Source: Syngnathus acus (lineage: Eukaryota > Chordata > Actinopteri > Syngnathiformes > Syngnathidae). Taken from it: 64,000 nt of DNA. This document shows positions 26,601 through 46,002 of this stretch, piece after piece (the first letter of the stretch is position 1; every line of letters begins with the position of its first letter). A program made the position numbers and the translations under genes. The notes beneath the pieces were generated by a model. The model had not been told where the DNA came from and searched no databases. It was given only the letters and a program-made list of their open reading frames with translations. The stretch spans positions 6,545,412-6,609,411 of the forward strand of contig NC_051102.1 of NCBI RefSeq assembly GCF_901709675.1, written 5' to 3'.

Positions 26601-29600
26601 TTTTCTATGAACAATGGCCGAGGTCGATCCAAAGAGATATGGCTCATTAGGATGCTGCATCAACAACTTAAACAGTAAGGAAGGAATCTGTTGCTAGGTG
26701 ACTTTGAAGCTGTGGAAGGAAATGCAAAAATGCTTTTGAGTCGAGATGAATGCCACGTCTTATTTTATTCCCAACACTTGCAGGCTGAGCAAGGAGCTTC
26801 AGCAAAAAGATCAAATCATCGAATCTTTGCACAACAAGCTGCAGCAGCGCCCCGAGACACCATCCAGCTGCCAAGCCCTCTCGGAGACCACCGACCCGTC
26901 AGACAGGACTTCCTTGGTGTCCGATGAAAGTCAAACCAATGAAGACCTGGATCTGTGTTCTGATTTGGACGCGAGAGATTACCAGGAACAGGAACAGCGG
27001 CTACAATCCGATCACGATGGTAACTGAACCTTTGTACGCTATTTTCCTTTGTCTCTCTGTTTTGTCTTTCATCTTCCATCATCTTTCAGCCCATCCTTCT
27101 ATCCCTCCTCCTCGTGGACCCCTCAAATCTTCCTTCAGCTGTCCTGGAACGCTTTCTGGGGGTTTAACCAGTCCGTCCTTGAGAGGTAGCGGATTCATGG
27201 GCTGGAAAAATCCCCCACCCATCCCGTCCTAGTTTCATTTCTGTCTCTTTACTTTCTGTCATTCTCCCACCCAGCCCCTCTCGGCATTCCTTTCTCCTCG
27301 TCCCTCCCTCCATCTCGTGACCTCGATGTCCGGGGTACAGAGTTCACATATGAAGCCCACCCTCGGGCCCTGTCCGTGATGGCTGTTCACCCAGAACTGG
27401 ACACACTGTACAAACAGATGAATGAGCAGATAAGGGGTGAGGGGATGCTGGCTGGGAGTTTGTGTCACCTTCTTTTTGCTTACACAGTCATAATTTTGTT
27501 GACAGGATTCCCGGAGACTTCCGGCAAGCCTCTGTTCGCTCTCTCGCCCGGTGCCCTCAACCAGTGCGACCTTTCAGGCTACAACCATCATGCCTTTCAA
27601 CAGTACCAGCTGGGCGGCATTCCAGAGGGTCACTCGCATAAGTCGGACTCGGGAATGATGACAGGAGGAGGGACTTTTTGGGACAACATGACACAGTCTA
27701 TGGGGAACTATTCTGGAATCCCTGGACCGATCTTAGAAAACAGCCAGACAGGTAAATTTGTGTGTCTTGAGGTTCGTTCAAGAGGGACTAGCACACCTTT
27801 GCTGAGATGATGTGTTGTTTTCAGGCCCGAATGTAATTGGAGAACATCTACGGGAGGTGCGATGTCTCCGCCAGCGCCTGGAAGAGTCCATTAGGACCAA
27901 CGAGAGGCTCCGACAGCAGCTGGAGGAAAAATTGGCAAACCCTGGGCGGGATGGAGGTGCTACAGCTCACTTCACCTCAAACCGGAAATGTTTGAAGTGT
28001 TCCTTAATCTGTTTCTGTTGTGTTGATCAGGAGCACCAACAAACATCTACATTCAGGGGCTGGACACAGTCACACATCTGTCCAACGAAATCCGAGTCCT
28101 GACAGACGAGAACTTGAATCTGCAGTCACGTCTACAAGCCAGTACAGGTAAAACCCATCTTGGAATGTTTTTCGTCAGGCCGAGAGTGGATGATTTTTTC
28201 TTTTTTTTTTTGGGGTCACTCAGACTCGTGCGAGGAGCTGATCGCAGCACGTGCCCGCCTCAAGCAAGCCGAGCTGGAGGCGGAGCAGTGGAAGGAGGAG
28301 TTAAGACGACTTCAGACGCACAGTGAGGAGCAGGGACAGCAGATCCTCGCCTTGAGGCAGGAGAGGCAAGCCGGCCAGGAGAGGATCAACAGGTCTGTGC
28401 AGGCAAAAAGCTTTGGGGGAATTTTTTTTTTAACGGTAATTGATTATGTGCGTCCTCAGAGCGCAGCACGAGTCGTCACTCCTGCAGCAGCAGTTGAGCG
28501 AGAGCAGAGAGCTCATCCACTCCCTGCAGTCCGAACTGCATGTGTACGATCGCGTGTGCTCCAGTTCCAAATCCAACAAAGGTTTGTCTCATGACACTCT
28601 CACAACTGTCATTTTTGGACAAATAAATAAATAAAATACTTTTAGGCTTCTTGTGCGAGGCCACCGGCCTGCCCGTGGAGTTGGGCGAGCTACTGAGTGA
28701 GGTGAGGAGTCTGCGGGCCCAGCTGCAGAGCGGCGTTCAGGAGAGCAGCGCCCTCAAGCAGCTGGAGCTCCACAAGCAGCTGGAGCAGAAGCTGGGCGGC
28801 GGCTCCCCTCGCACGCCGGCGCTGTCGGCCTTGAGCGCTAGCCCTCAGAGGGAGAACGTCTACAAGCGACAGCTGCTCCACGGTAAAAAAAAAAAAAAAG
28901 GCGGGGATTCACTGTCCAACTTCGGTGTGATGTGTGTCCAAGCCCGGTATGTGTGCTCCGCAGACCCGGCCCCTTCTCCACCTGTCAGGGACATTGGTCT
29001 CTTTAACTGTGGGTCTCCCTGCCCCCCCTACTCGGACCTGGATGACAACCATAGCGCCGCCAACGGTGTGACTTTTAACTTCATCACATGACTGTGGCTT
29101 CACTTGTTTGGTTCTAATGTGCTTTGTGAGCACTTTGCTTGAATCGCTGCTAAGCTTCCCAAACTGGAATGAAAGAAATGTTCTTGTATTTGCACCACAG
29201 ACCCTCTTGACCCTCACACCGAGCTGGAAGGTGACGCCCCCGATGGCTCTTTCGCTAACCGCTACGGCCGCCACGCCGTGGGTCACGTGGATGACTTCAA
29301 CGCTCTGCAGCAACAAGTCCTCGAAGGTCGCAGCATCGTGCAACGCATGGAGACGGCATTGAGCGATCTGTCGCCGTTGGGAGCCAACCAGAAACAGAGC
29401 AGTGAGCTGGTGAGTTGCTTTTCTGACCAAGGCACATATTTTAGACCAACGATATCTTATTATGCAGTTTTTGGAGTATGGCAATGCCAAAAGTCTCTTG
29501 GCCAACACCAAGACCCTGAGGCAGATTTTGGAGGAGGCGGCTTCACTACTGAAAATGTTTTGGAGGGCGGCGCTACCCAGCACTGACGCCTCCATCCCGA

Positions 29601-31035
29601 ACCTGAAGAAGGTTTGCACCAACAGCGTAATGGAAATTCACATTTTTTATGTATTCACATGCGCTTTGAACACAGGAGCAGTCGATGCAAGAGGAGATTT
29701 TGTCCCTCAAGCTACGCGTGTCTGAGCAGGAGGAGCTTCTGAAGGGGATGATTCAAAGACTGAGGAGCACCAGTCGCACCAAGGAGAACATGGAGCATTT
29801 CATTGTGAACCAGCGTAAGTCACGCTTGAAGAAGAGATGACCAAATTTGGCAAGAGCGGAGGAGAGAGAGCACGGAAAATGATGCTATGCTACCACATGG
29901 GTTCCTTGGTGGAGGTAATAAACAAACTCCTCTTGTTTTTACAGTGTCAAGGACTCGTGATGTTTTGAAGAAAGCAAGGACAAACTTGGAGGTAAAAAAA
30001 GAAGGAAATGTCATTTTTAATGATGTGACTCGTTCGTCCCCAGGCCAAATCAGACTTTGTACCAGGATTTTGTCCTGTTTTCTCTTTAGTCTTAAATGTG
30101 ATTCCATCACTTGTCGTTTGTGTGTCCCTTCGTCTCTGTCACTGCACGTGAACACCTCCAGAAGAACGAGCTGAGACTTTCCTCTCTAAGCTCCTCCTCT
30201 TCCTCTCCCTATGCCGGTAATTGTCTTGCCCAAAAAGGTAGAGGCTGCCCCGGATGTTGATTTTGGTTTTTGGATGGGCAGCTTTTTCACCTTGTGCATT
30301 TGTGGTTTGCAATCACGCCAACATCAACGCTTTGACATTTTATAGACTCCACCCCCATTTAATCATTTGTGTAAACCATCCATCCATTTTTGTGTAGAAC
30401 ATGCCTTCATCAGGGTCAAGGGTGAACTGGATGTCATTTATTAGTGGACCTAACATGCACGTTACACATTGCACACTTTAAATTCAAAGTTAAATTTATT
30501 TATTATTATTATTTTATTTTTTTTTTAATTTTGTGCTTTACTAAATAATTCACCTCACGTTTTTTTGTACTTTGTGTATAACTTTAAAAGGCCACAAGAT
30601 GGCGCCAAAGCCATGCTCCAGTGAGACTAATGATGTTGAAATGATCCATCTTGACTGAGTTCAGTAGGTCAGGGAGGACCTGGGTTGTCTTTGGGGCATG
30701 TGCATGGGAGACATGCACTTATGATCTTTTTTTTTTTTCCAAATATCATCAATTGCAATACAAAATGGCATGCTTGGATGAGTTTGCAGTGGAATAACCC
30801 CCATCACCATTTTTTCTAATTCACGTGACTTTTGGGACATATGTAGTCACAATATTTTTTTGTTCCCCCCCCCCCCCGGTGCTGTGTTCAATTTCATTGA
30901 AAACCTTTTCTCCTACTTGCAGCTAAGGAGCCAGGAGGCGGTACCCGAAAGCAACCTGCTGATGTCCCTCGCCTGAGGACCGCCTACGTCGAAGCCCCTG
31001 CGGCCAGGAAGCGCACCAGCCAATGCTTGCTGTAA
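7171..31035 (+). CDS. Myomegalin (phosphodiesterase 4D-interacting protein), complete gene
   Basis: A large coiled-coil scaffold of the centrosome and cis-Golgi that anchors gamma-tubulin complexes and PDE4D/PKA; paralogue of CDK5RAP2. Three alternative 5' ends (listed separately) join a common set of 40 coding exons starting at 19314, all in frame. The isoform from 17625 is 2330 aa (human about 2346); the isoform from 9954 is 2136 aa. Landmarks: CM1 (KKENFSLKLRIYFLEER), the N-terminal Cys domain (MKDICRICGRDLYGNQRRW), long heptad coiled coils, an acidic FTDSIEE region at 23760, the DLQDLGYETCGRSENEAE block at 24696, an NBPF-related segment at 25713-26160, and the C-terminal CM2-like block (MEHFIVNQL.RTRDVLKKARTNLE) at 29676-29991. 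The stop is at 31033. Two donors are weak (GTCTGT at 13654, GTTCTT at 25831). Sequence similarity and its position beside prkab2 both favour pde4dip over cdk5rap2. Confidence 0.95.
9352..9418 (+). repeat. Retroelement 3'-tail fragment
   Basis: The text CCTTTGAGACTTGTTTGTGA, then TTTAGGGCTATATAAATGAC, ending in TTGACT repeats, is a common 3' tail of fish non-LTR elements or of SINEs that borrow such tails. It lies in the pde4dip interval between the isoform a and isoform b first exons. No coding part remains. Confidence 0.45.
9552..9602 (+). repeat. Homopyrimidine (C/T) tract
   Basis: About 50 bases almost entirely C and T, including a run of more than ten C. It lies about 350 bp upstream of the isoform b start. 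It may be simply a microsatellite-like tract or part of the alternative promoter. Confidence 0.6.
9954..14891 (+). CDS. pde4dip CM1-encoding exons (isoform b N-terminus)
   Basis: Exons 9954-10094, 12588-12664, 13530-13653, 13743-13888, 14236-14392 and 14838-14891 total 699 nt, an exact 233 codons, and end in phase 0 to join exon 19314. The start MSNGYRTLSQ followed by HLGDLKKENFSLKLRIYF is nearly identical to the mammalian short-start myomegalin isoform. It carries the CM1 (Cnn_1N) motif, which in CDK5RAP2 and myomegalin recruits and activates the gamma-tubulin ring complex. Downstream segments (NIELKVEIESLKQEL, EEVQRRCHERQQEIEQ) are coiled coil. The exon must serve both as a first exon and, through its internal AG, as an internal exon. 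Confidence 0.9.
9981..9984 (+). other. Internal splice acceptor inside the CM1 exon
   Basis: The codons for residues 8-10 of isoform b read TTGTCACAG, followed by CACCTGGGC. The pyrimidine-flanked CAG is in phase 0, exactly where the isoform a exons would have to join. Use of this AG replaces MSNGYRTLSQ with the 52-residue isoform a start and leaves CM1 intact. Confidence 0.55.
10894..11011 (+). repeat. Short MITE-like palindromic element
   Basis: It begins TACCGTAAATTTCGGACTAT and ends with the near-inverse TTATAGTTCGAAAATCACGG TA. Inside are two GGTGCGGCTTATAG-type repeats. It is a diverged short relative of the larger element at 15170-15585 and sits in the pde4dip intron 10095-12587. No coding capacity. 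Confidence 0.7.
12179..12243 (+). repeat. GGCCCG-type repeat fragment
   Basis: The sequence GCGGGCTGGATATGGCCCGT followed by GGGGCGCACTTTGGACACC matches the pattern of a common fish non-autonomous repeat and is similar to 610-695. Confidence 0.5.
12762..12785 (+). repeat. (AAT)n microsatellite
   Basis: Eight uninterrupted AAT units in the pde4dip intron after exon 12588-12664. Confidence 0.9.
14892..17624 (+). other. pde4dip interval with MITE and promoter region of the long isoform
   Basis: This is intron for isoforms a and b and contains the MITE at 15170-15585. The part from about 16880 to 17624 is less AT-rich, with CpGs near 17130-17210, and should hold the promoter and 5' leader of the isoform starting at 17625. 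No separate gene recognised. Confidence 0.5.
15170..15585 (+). mobile_element. MITE with 30-bp perfect terminal inverted repeats
   Basis: A 416-bp non-coding element. The left end starts TACCGTATTTTCCGGACTAT and runs 30 bp to 15199. The right end, 15556-15585, is its exact reverse complement. Internal GTGCGCCTTATAGTCCGGTG motifs repeat several times in subterminal positions, typical of DNA-transposon MITEs that use subterminal binding sites. The flanking TA is compatible with a TA-type target, but the terminal TA is part of the inverted repeat so the target duplication is unclear. A short diverged relative lies at 10894-11011. There is no transposase, so it would depend on a source element elsewhere. 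Confidence 0.88.
17625..18905 (+). CDS. pde4dip alternative first coding exon (long isoform, Cys-rich N-terminus)
   Basis: A single 427-codon exon ending in phase 0 at donor GTATAA, joined to 19314. The ATG at 17625 is chosen because MKDICRICGRD aligns with the mammalian start; an in-frame ATG at 17610 would add five residues. Cysteines at residues 5, 8, 51 and 54 form two C-x2-C pairs, like a zinc-binding ZAD-type fold. The segment after it (AFMLDRMYRFDTVIARVEAL) is highly conserved in vertebrate myomegalins. Residues beyond about 120 are low-complexity, with a five-His run encoded near 18088 and the conserved block RRCRGCSHWRVADSDYEA near 18170-18225. Its own promoter must lie upstream, in about 16900-17600. 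It gives an isoform without CM1. Confidence 0.93.
19314..31035 (+). CDS. pde4dip common exons 1-40
   Basis: Exons: 19314-19451, 19516-19635, 19705-19797, 19903-20127, 20203-20361, 20431-20532, 20600-20737, 20812-20991, 21063-21257, 21362-21544, 21613-21729, 21803-21874, 21946-22046, 22138-22277, 23760-23872, 23958-24085, 24157-24310, 24477-24633, 24696-24812, 24926-25179, 25251-25465, 25713-25830, 25905-26022, 26112-26160, 26784-27019, 27090-27185, 27275-27436, 27506-27751, 27825-27956, 28031-28147, 28224-28392, 28460-28581, 28646-28882, 28964-29065, 29201-29409, 29468-29611, 29676-29814, 29945-29991, 30162-30216, 30923-31035. Each junction preserves frame. The product is mostly heptad coiled coil and ends AARKRTSQCLL. 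The last exon is variable in vertebrates, so alternative C-termini are likely (for example, read-through after ARTNLE). Confidence 0.93.
22278..23759 (+). other. pde4dip intron 22278-23759
   Basis: AT-rich intron with several poly-A/T runs. No embedded gene or clear transposon ends seen. Confidence 0.6.
24338..24402 (+). repeat. tRNA-like SINE fragment (degenerate)
   Basis: GTGGAGTAGTGGTTAGCATT is followed by GGGTTTGAATCCTGG, a good B-box. This is the head of a widespread fish repeat with tRNA-like promoter boxes. The A-box is poor and no cloverleaf can be folded, so it is not called as a tRNA gene. It lies in a short pde4dip intron. Confidence 0.5.
25575..25594 (+). promoter_or_regulatory. 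CTCF/YY1-like motif, intronic copy 1
   Basis: The 20-mer CCACAAGATGGCGCCAAAGC occurs here and again exactly at 30592-30611, both in pde4dip introns. It matches the CTCF core (CCASYAGRKGGC) at 11 of 12 positions and also contains the YY1 core AAGATGGCG. Occupancy unknown. Confidence 0.35.
30592..30611 (+). promoter_or_regulatory. CTCF/YY1-like motif, intronic copy 2
   Basis: Identical in all 20 bases to 25575-25594, while the flanks differ after a few bases. Lies in the last pde4dip intron. Confidence 0.35.
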
Positions 31036-33170
31036 ACCACCAAACAACCAGCCTCAACGCTGTGACCTCGATATTTAAAATCAAGAGCCCCCCCTCCCCA
31101 CTTCTCTTAACCTCTGTCTCCAACCAGGCCTTAGCAAAGTCCTTTTAGCCTCGCCAGCCCCCAAACATGCAGTTAATGTTCTTTGAGTGTAACTGCCAGC
31201 AGTGTGTATGACAGAAGGTGTGTGAAATGTGTCCCTGGTGGATTCAGTGACAAGCCGGATGGAGCGGCTTGAAGACGCCCCCAAATGGAGGGTCTTCTTC
31301 CGAGAGCCTATGGAGGGAAAAAGGTGTTTTGTGCATGTAAGAATGAGGTCTGTGAGAGGAACACGCATATACACCGTCGTTTGGGGCACTTGGATATGTT
31401 TTTGTTTTTATAAAGAAAAGCATTTATCTAAATGACTTCTGATTGGTTGTTTATCCTCTGGTGGGGTGTTTTTTTTGCTACTCTAAAGGCACAAGATGGG
31501 CTCAGACAGAGTTGACTAATGCAAAGTCCCCCTTTAATTTGATATTTAAAATAATGCTTTTCTTAAAAAGAAATTTAAGATATTTGCAAGTGACCCAATT
31601 TTTGAGCTGCGGTGTATATGTGCGGTGTGTGTGATCCAGGAAAGTTCACTCAAAGAAAACAATCTGTGATTCCATCGATCACCAGATATTTCGATTTGAA
31701 AATGAAAAATCTTACTCACTGACATTCACAATGTATTAGTCGAGATAATGGAGGAATGTAGGCCGTTTGGATCAGCGACGTGCGGTTAGGGGATGCAGGT
31801 GAGGCACGACAAGTAAAAAAATAATAATGACAAACTGAATATTAATATTCGTCCAGTGAGCTTTAGTTTTGACTAATTATGAACATTTCTAAAGTCAAAT
31901 TTGCTGAAATTTCATATTTCCTGTTCCAATACAAAGGTGAAACGCTTTGTTTTGCTGATGGGACATAAAACTGCAGTAAAAAGGAACAGGTTGCGGCAAA
32001 TAGTACTCTGCCGCACCGAAGGGGGCGTACGTGAGCCAACGGGTGATTAATGCTGCCCCATTTGTTGCTTGTAGAGGTAGACGAGACAGCTGTCACAAAC
32101 TAAGCACAGATCTGTTATTTTGCATTATGGTGCTAAAAGTAAAGTAGTCTGAAGTAAGCGAGGCGTTTTTGGGATTTGATGATAAAAGTAGCTCAAACAT
32201 AGGACGGAGCTGCTGTGATTGGATCCGTGCTGGCCAAAATTAAAGAAAAGGTGCCGAAACTAAAGGGAAATAAGATGTACTTTTACAAAAAAGTAACCGA
32301 GGTTTTGTGGCCCATGGACTTCGTCTACAAATAAAGGTAAGACCACAATTGCGTAGAATGCTATTGAGATAAGAAATAACCAAGAAATAATCAGTAGCCA
32401 ATTGAATGCAAAACTCTTAAGGGTATATTTGTAAATCTGACATTTTTAAAGAGTATGTGCCTCACCAACCACATCCCTCACCGCACGTCACTGGGCTGGA
32501 TTATTTTGTGATTTATTTTATCCTTTCTGCATCCAATGAGTCCGTCAATGAGTCGTAGACACCAGCAATTGGTTCAATATTTTGTTACCAGCTTCCATTC
32601 TTAAGTGTGGAAGCGTCGTGATTTGGCATTTCTAACATGCATGTTTGCTGAATGTGAGGTTGAAGTGCCGCAAAATAAGAAGCTGACGTACGAGCATGTG
32701 CAATAATGCAGTGACTTGAAGCTGGAGTGTCGCATGATCACAATTTTGTTTGTTCTTACAATCAACTTATTTATATGGGACGGGAGATTGCCATTACTTG
32801 CCAAAGTTTGAACTTCAACTTGCCTTAACCATGTGAATGAGGAATTATTAGCCTATCGGGATATAGAAGGCTTCTATAGAAGCACGTCAAACTGGTTTGG
32901 TTTGTTCCCGATTGTGCAACATATTAACAGTTTTGGACCAAAACCAATGAAAGTGGATTTTCACCAAAAGGCCTCATGCCGTTTTGTGTTTCTATATTTT
33001 GACATTCTCATGGTCATGTTATAGATGACGCAAACTTTGGCAGTGCTACTGGTGGGATCATTCTGTACATTTTCTTTTTGTGTTTGACGCTTGTACATGT
33101 GCCATTCATGCTGTAAATAACCTTTTTTATGTGCGCGGGTGCTTGAATAAACATGCATTTGCTTTGTGCA
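31036..33170 (+). other. pde4dip 3' untranslated and downstream region
   Basis: No coding sequence. An AATAAA at 33146-33151, followed within 30 bp by GT-rich sequence, is a candidate 3' end; an earlier AATAAA near 32331 lies inside the inserted MITE. If the distal site is used, the MITE at 31773-32493 is part of the 3' UTR. Confidence 0.4.
31773..32493 (+). mobile_element. hAT-like MITE, 721 bp
   Basis: The left end starts CAGCGACGTGCGGTTAGGGG; the right end reads CTCACCGCACGTCACTG. The two form an imperfect terminal inverted repeat of about 35 bp (also GGTGAGGCAC versus GTGCCTCACC). The flanks GTTTGGAT and GGCTGGAT are an imperfect 8-bp direct repeat (6 of 8), as expected for an aged hAT-type target-site duplication. 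CAG..CTG termini with 8-bp duplication are the hAT superfamily hallmark. No transposase remnant seen. It lies between the pde4dip stop and the prkab2 3' end. Confidence 0.8.
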
Positions 33171-34200
33171 AAATTGAGCTTAGCCGTGCGGTAACTTGAC
33201 ATCTTTTAAATGGACGTTGTATTTCAACGTGTGTTCTCGCCTTGATGCTACTGAACACATTTTTGTCTGTCCACGCATAAATATTATGGCTTTGCTTGAC
33301 TTTAAATTGAAAGCTTCATTGGGGGGGGGGGGGGGGAGCCTTATTGTTAAAGAACGGAATCAAAGCAGTCAGTCTTGAGTTTTGAATGTACAGTACTGCT
33401 TTAAATGTGGCTGGAAAGAAGCTTAGATTTGCAAAACGAACACAAGCGGAACCAGTCTCTGATGACAATGTGTGTTGTGTTGTCAAAAAGTATTTAGCGC
33501 TTAAAGATTTTGGAACCGAACCAATAAAATGTTTAAAAAAAAAAAAGACCACTGTGTCTACAATGCATGTTTTTAAAACACAATAATTGTCGAGCCCAGA
33601 GGTAATGAAAGGTTGTCCATTTTTATTTTTTTTAACAAGTTTGTGCAAACAATTTCCACACTTGAACCGCCAAGCATTTCGAAACATCCGTACAATGAGT
33701 GTAAAATTCAAGTTTTGCCGTCTGATTCGGATGCCGCTGTCAGTGATGACACACGTGATGTAACACTCCCAAAAATAGTAAACTCACACCAACTGCATAG
33801 CGAAAAAAGCCGATGAAGGTAACCTCAGCACACAAATGCATTTAATCAATGAACACAAAAACATTCGATGGTACAATAAATATGAAATACTGAACTGGTG
33901 TCAAACAACATCAGACTTCTTATTGCACTTTGTTTGAGCAATAGCAACTCTATTGAAGCTTTCCTTGAAATCTGACTTCAACACTGACATGCATATTCAC
34001 AACATGCAGCAAACAAATTCAAGATAAACACACACAGTGATTCAAACTACGCTGCTACATTCTGTGTTTGATAGCCCGAAATGTAGACATGAGGCAACGG
34101 CCGGTGTCTTTAAACCGTAAAGGTGTTTCAAGTACAAGATTTTGGCGCTAAAACAGCCACACGCCGCTATCCCCAAGTGCTAGCATCGCGGACGTGATGA
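33171..34200. other. Space between pde4dip and prkab2 3' ends
   Basis: The genes are convergent here. A minus-strand AATAAA (TTTATT at 33622-33627 on the plus strand) may end prkab2. Also present is a run of 16 G at 33321-33336. No gene recognised. Confidence 0.4.
33321..33336 (+). repeat. Run of 16 G
   Basis: A homopolymer G run downstream of pde4dip. It could form a quadruplex and is also a place where sequencing length errors are common. Confidence 0.9.
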
Positions 34201-35575
34201 TTAGATGGGCTTGTAGAGCAGCGAGGTGACGTATTTCTTTTTGTATCGGTGGGTGGCACTCAGCACCATAACGCCGTCCTGCAAATTTAAATTGAATGTT
34301 AGGGAGGGTTCATTTACAACAACAACAACAAAACCTGCTGGATTACGCAACAGGTTTCTAAGCAACGTCATTTGCTTTTGTTGATTTTCTATTAAGTGCA
34401 CTCGCACCTTTATAGAGAGCGCGTAGAGATGGTTCAGCATCACGTGATTGGGTTCGGGCAGCAGGGCGGGGTCACACTGCCAAGACGGAAGGGCGTGTTA
34501 TCACAGAAAGGAAAAAGTAAATGGACAAAAAAGAGGACTAGTTGGCACTTACTGAAATATTTGTGTCCTTGTTGAGTATGACTTGAAGAAGGTGAGGAGG
34601 GAGTATGGGGGGAGCTTTGAAATGCCCTTCGGGTCGGAACACGTATTGACTCTGTCCGTATGGACCTGGAGGGGAGCTGGAAAGATCTGGAAGCCGACGT
34701 GGGGTTAGTCAGCCACATTATTAAGCGCAGTAAGGATATATATATATTTTTTAGTCTTCATAATTAGTATCAAAGTCGTTGCAAGGAAAATGTTTTGACT
34801 CAATTTCTCTTTGGAAAAACACACACCCGATGTGTCAGAGCACTCCAGAGAGTCCACCTGCAGGGCATCAAACACCTCAAAGTCAGACTTCTTCACTTGG
34901 ATCAGATTGTTGATGGTGCCTAGCTGGCTTGTCACCACTGGCTGGAAAAGAAGAATAAAAATTGGGTGGAAAATCTCTCAGCAGGTCAGGAAGTCAAACG
35001 TACCTCCGAGGGATCGTGTAGCCATTGCCCGTCCACGAAAAACTTGTACTGGTGCTCTCCTTCGGGCAGGTCCAGGATTGCTACAAAGTCACTGTGGCTT
35101 TGTGAAGAAAAAAAAACCAGAATGACATTCAAGTGAATGTTTTTTACCACAGAAAAACAATTTGTAACCACAACTTGATACCTTTTATTGAGCGGTATCT
35201 TGTTGCTCCAGTTATTAAAGGAGCCAGCGATGTACACCTCCTTCCCTCCTCCAGCCCATCGGATAACCGTGGGACGAGCCTGAGGAACCGTTTTCACCAG
35301 GTCGTCCAAATCTGGGGTGAATTCTTTCTCGCCCAACAGCTGTAATTGCGACAAATAACTACAATTAAAAGGAACGTCTATGTTTGTAATGTTCGGACCG
35401 CGTGTTCCTGCAGTACCTTAGAGTCCGGCCCGCGTGTGTTGAAGATGTTTGGGTCGTCCGTACTGTCCACCATCTTGCTGCTGGGTTCAAGATCCTTGTG
35501 ACCCCCGCCGCTCTCCATACGATGAGCTTTGGCCCCATGGCGGTCCGCAGACACTCGGTCACTTGTGTTGCCCAT
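34201..35575 (-). CDS. AMP-activated protein kinase regulatory subunit beta-2
   Basis: Beta subunit of the AMPK heterotrimer, the scaffold that binds alpha and gamma and senses glycogen. Seven coding exons on the minus strand: 35417-35575, 35182-35339, 35004-35097, 34827-34941, 34553-34686, 34408-34476 and 34201-34278. They give 268 aa (human beta-2 is 272). MGNTSDR starts with the N-myristoylation glycine. The carbohydrate-binding module is complete: GGGKEVYIAGSFNNWSNKIP, a serine equivalent to the Ser108 drug-site residue (NKSHSDF), and HQYKFFVDGQW. The alpha/gamma-binding tail ends HRYKKKYVTSLLYKPI. The text ERHGAK/DSTDDP and SECSDTS favours beta-2 over beta-1. A minus-strand acceptor at 35597 shows that the start codon lies 21 nt into its exon, so the gene has an untranslated first exon upstream. 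Confidence 0.97.
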
Positions 35576-35595
35576 CACGCCGCACCATTTACACC

Positions 35596-36290
35596 ACTAG
35601 AAAAAAGCAAATTAACAGACTACTACCAAAACACTTATATTATTTGGAATATAGAATAATTATTTCCTTCAAATGTCTGTAGAGGTTCACTCTGGCCACA
35701 AGAGAGCATTAGTTATGGTTGATGACATTTTGTTGCATCACCCTTTACCCCTGTGAGTGCTCCTATTTGATTTATTATTAGTTGTGTGTGTGTTGCTAGT
35801 CCACATTAAGTTGTTTATGGTCACCGTTTTTTTTTTTTATGTTTGCAGAGCTCCTTCATCTCTGTCAATAAATGTTATCTGACATTGAGGAGTGCATTTC
35901 TTCATTGTCCAGAGCCTTGGATGACAACCATCAGCAAAGGTGAACATGTTGTATTTTTCAAGTTGTAACCTCCACACATCACAGACGTGTATTTTTAGCT
36001 GCTGCTTGTAGCGTCGCTAGGCTAAGCCTTAGGCTGTCACCACGAGCAGGCCGCTTTATGGTGTTGGTAATCGTCCGTGTTGTCGTTTTTAGAGCATGAC
36101 AACGCAAGAAAAGTTAGTTGTGAAAGAATCGGTTGCAAAAGTGGCGGAGAACTCACCTCAGTGTTTATCAGTGCTGCTGTCTTCAACCGAGGACCCTCCT
36201 CCTCGAGTCTGTACGTATTTATAATAGAAACTTTGAGTGGGTCGCGCCGCTACCGGGAAACGTCCGCCATATTGTGTGTGGCAGTGCAGC
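35596..36290 (-). promoter_or_regulatory. prkab2 5' leader intron, non-coding first exon and promoter
   Basis: On the minus strand a consensus donor (GAG, then GTGAGT) ends an exon at 36157, and the matching acceptor is at 35597, just ahead of the prkab2 ATG. The presumed first exon lies upstream in CpG-containing sequence. At 36264-36275 the minus strand reads CAATATGGCGGACG, a strong YY1-type site often found just at or downstream of housekeeping promoters. This is the only good promoter candidate before slc25a24. Confidence 0.5.
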
Positions 36291-36965
36291 CTGCAAACTA
36301 ATGCAAGTACACGCAACTGTACTGTGTAGTGTGCTTCATTACTGGTGTTTATATGCATTAGAAAATTCAAAGAACTAGCCACAAAAAATAGAATAAAATT
36401 TAAAAATGCGGTTTTAGGAAAAGGCTTTTGATTTGGTTGTATCATGAGGTTTGAAAGCCTCCTTCTGTAGCTAAGTACAAGTTACAAATTAACATAAAGG
36501 CCAAGGTGTCCGTTGCGTTAACACATCTAGTTTTTGTAGCCTGTTTAATGAGCAATGATGTCATTCTTTTCTAAAAAAAAAAATAAAAATAAAAAATGGA
36601 GTCAATGTTGGCTGAGCAGTAAATATTTTCATTAAACAGAACCATCAATTCACTTTTTTGGTCTAGATAACCTTTCAAATTAGACAACCTGTTTGGTTTT
36701 GTATTTTCACAGTTTTATGTTTGCATTTGCATACAGTTCCGTCTTTTGAGTCAAGTATTGTTTTCAAAGTGTGTACATTTCTCAGCAGCAGGAAGACAAA
36801 AAAGCATGCTTAAAATAGAAACGATTCATATTTTAGCTAACAGCGGATCATCCATAGTGCAATACAGTACATCTGTCTGAGCAGAGGCCTCCAGTGTAAA
36901 CTGGCGTAAGTCATGCCGGCTATTTCAGGTCATTGAGCTCCGTCCACACTTGTTTGCTCGCAGTG
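36291..36965. other. Space between prkab2 promoter and slc25a24 3' end
   Basis: No gene recognised. The right part should be the slc25a24 3' UTR (minus strand). Confidence 0.45.

Positions 36966-46002
<9,037 letters not shown>

Noticed and set aside
28909-29622. 237-aa minus-strand open frame
   Set aside because: Antisense to well-supported pde4dip exons at 28964-29611; no conserved motif.
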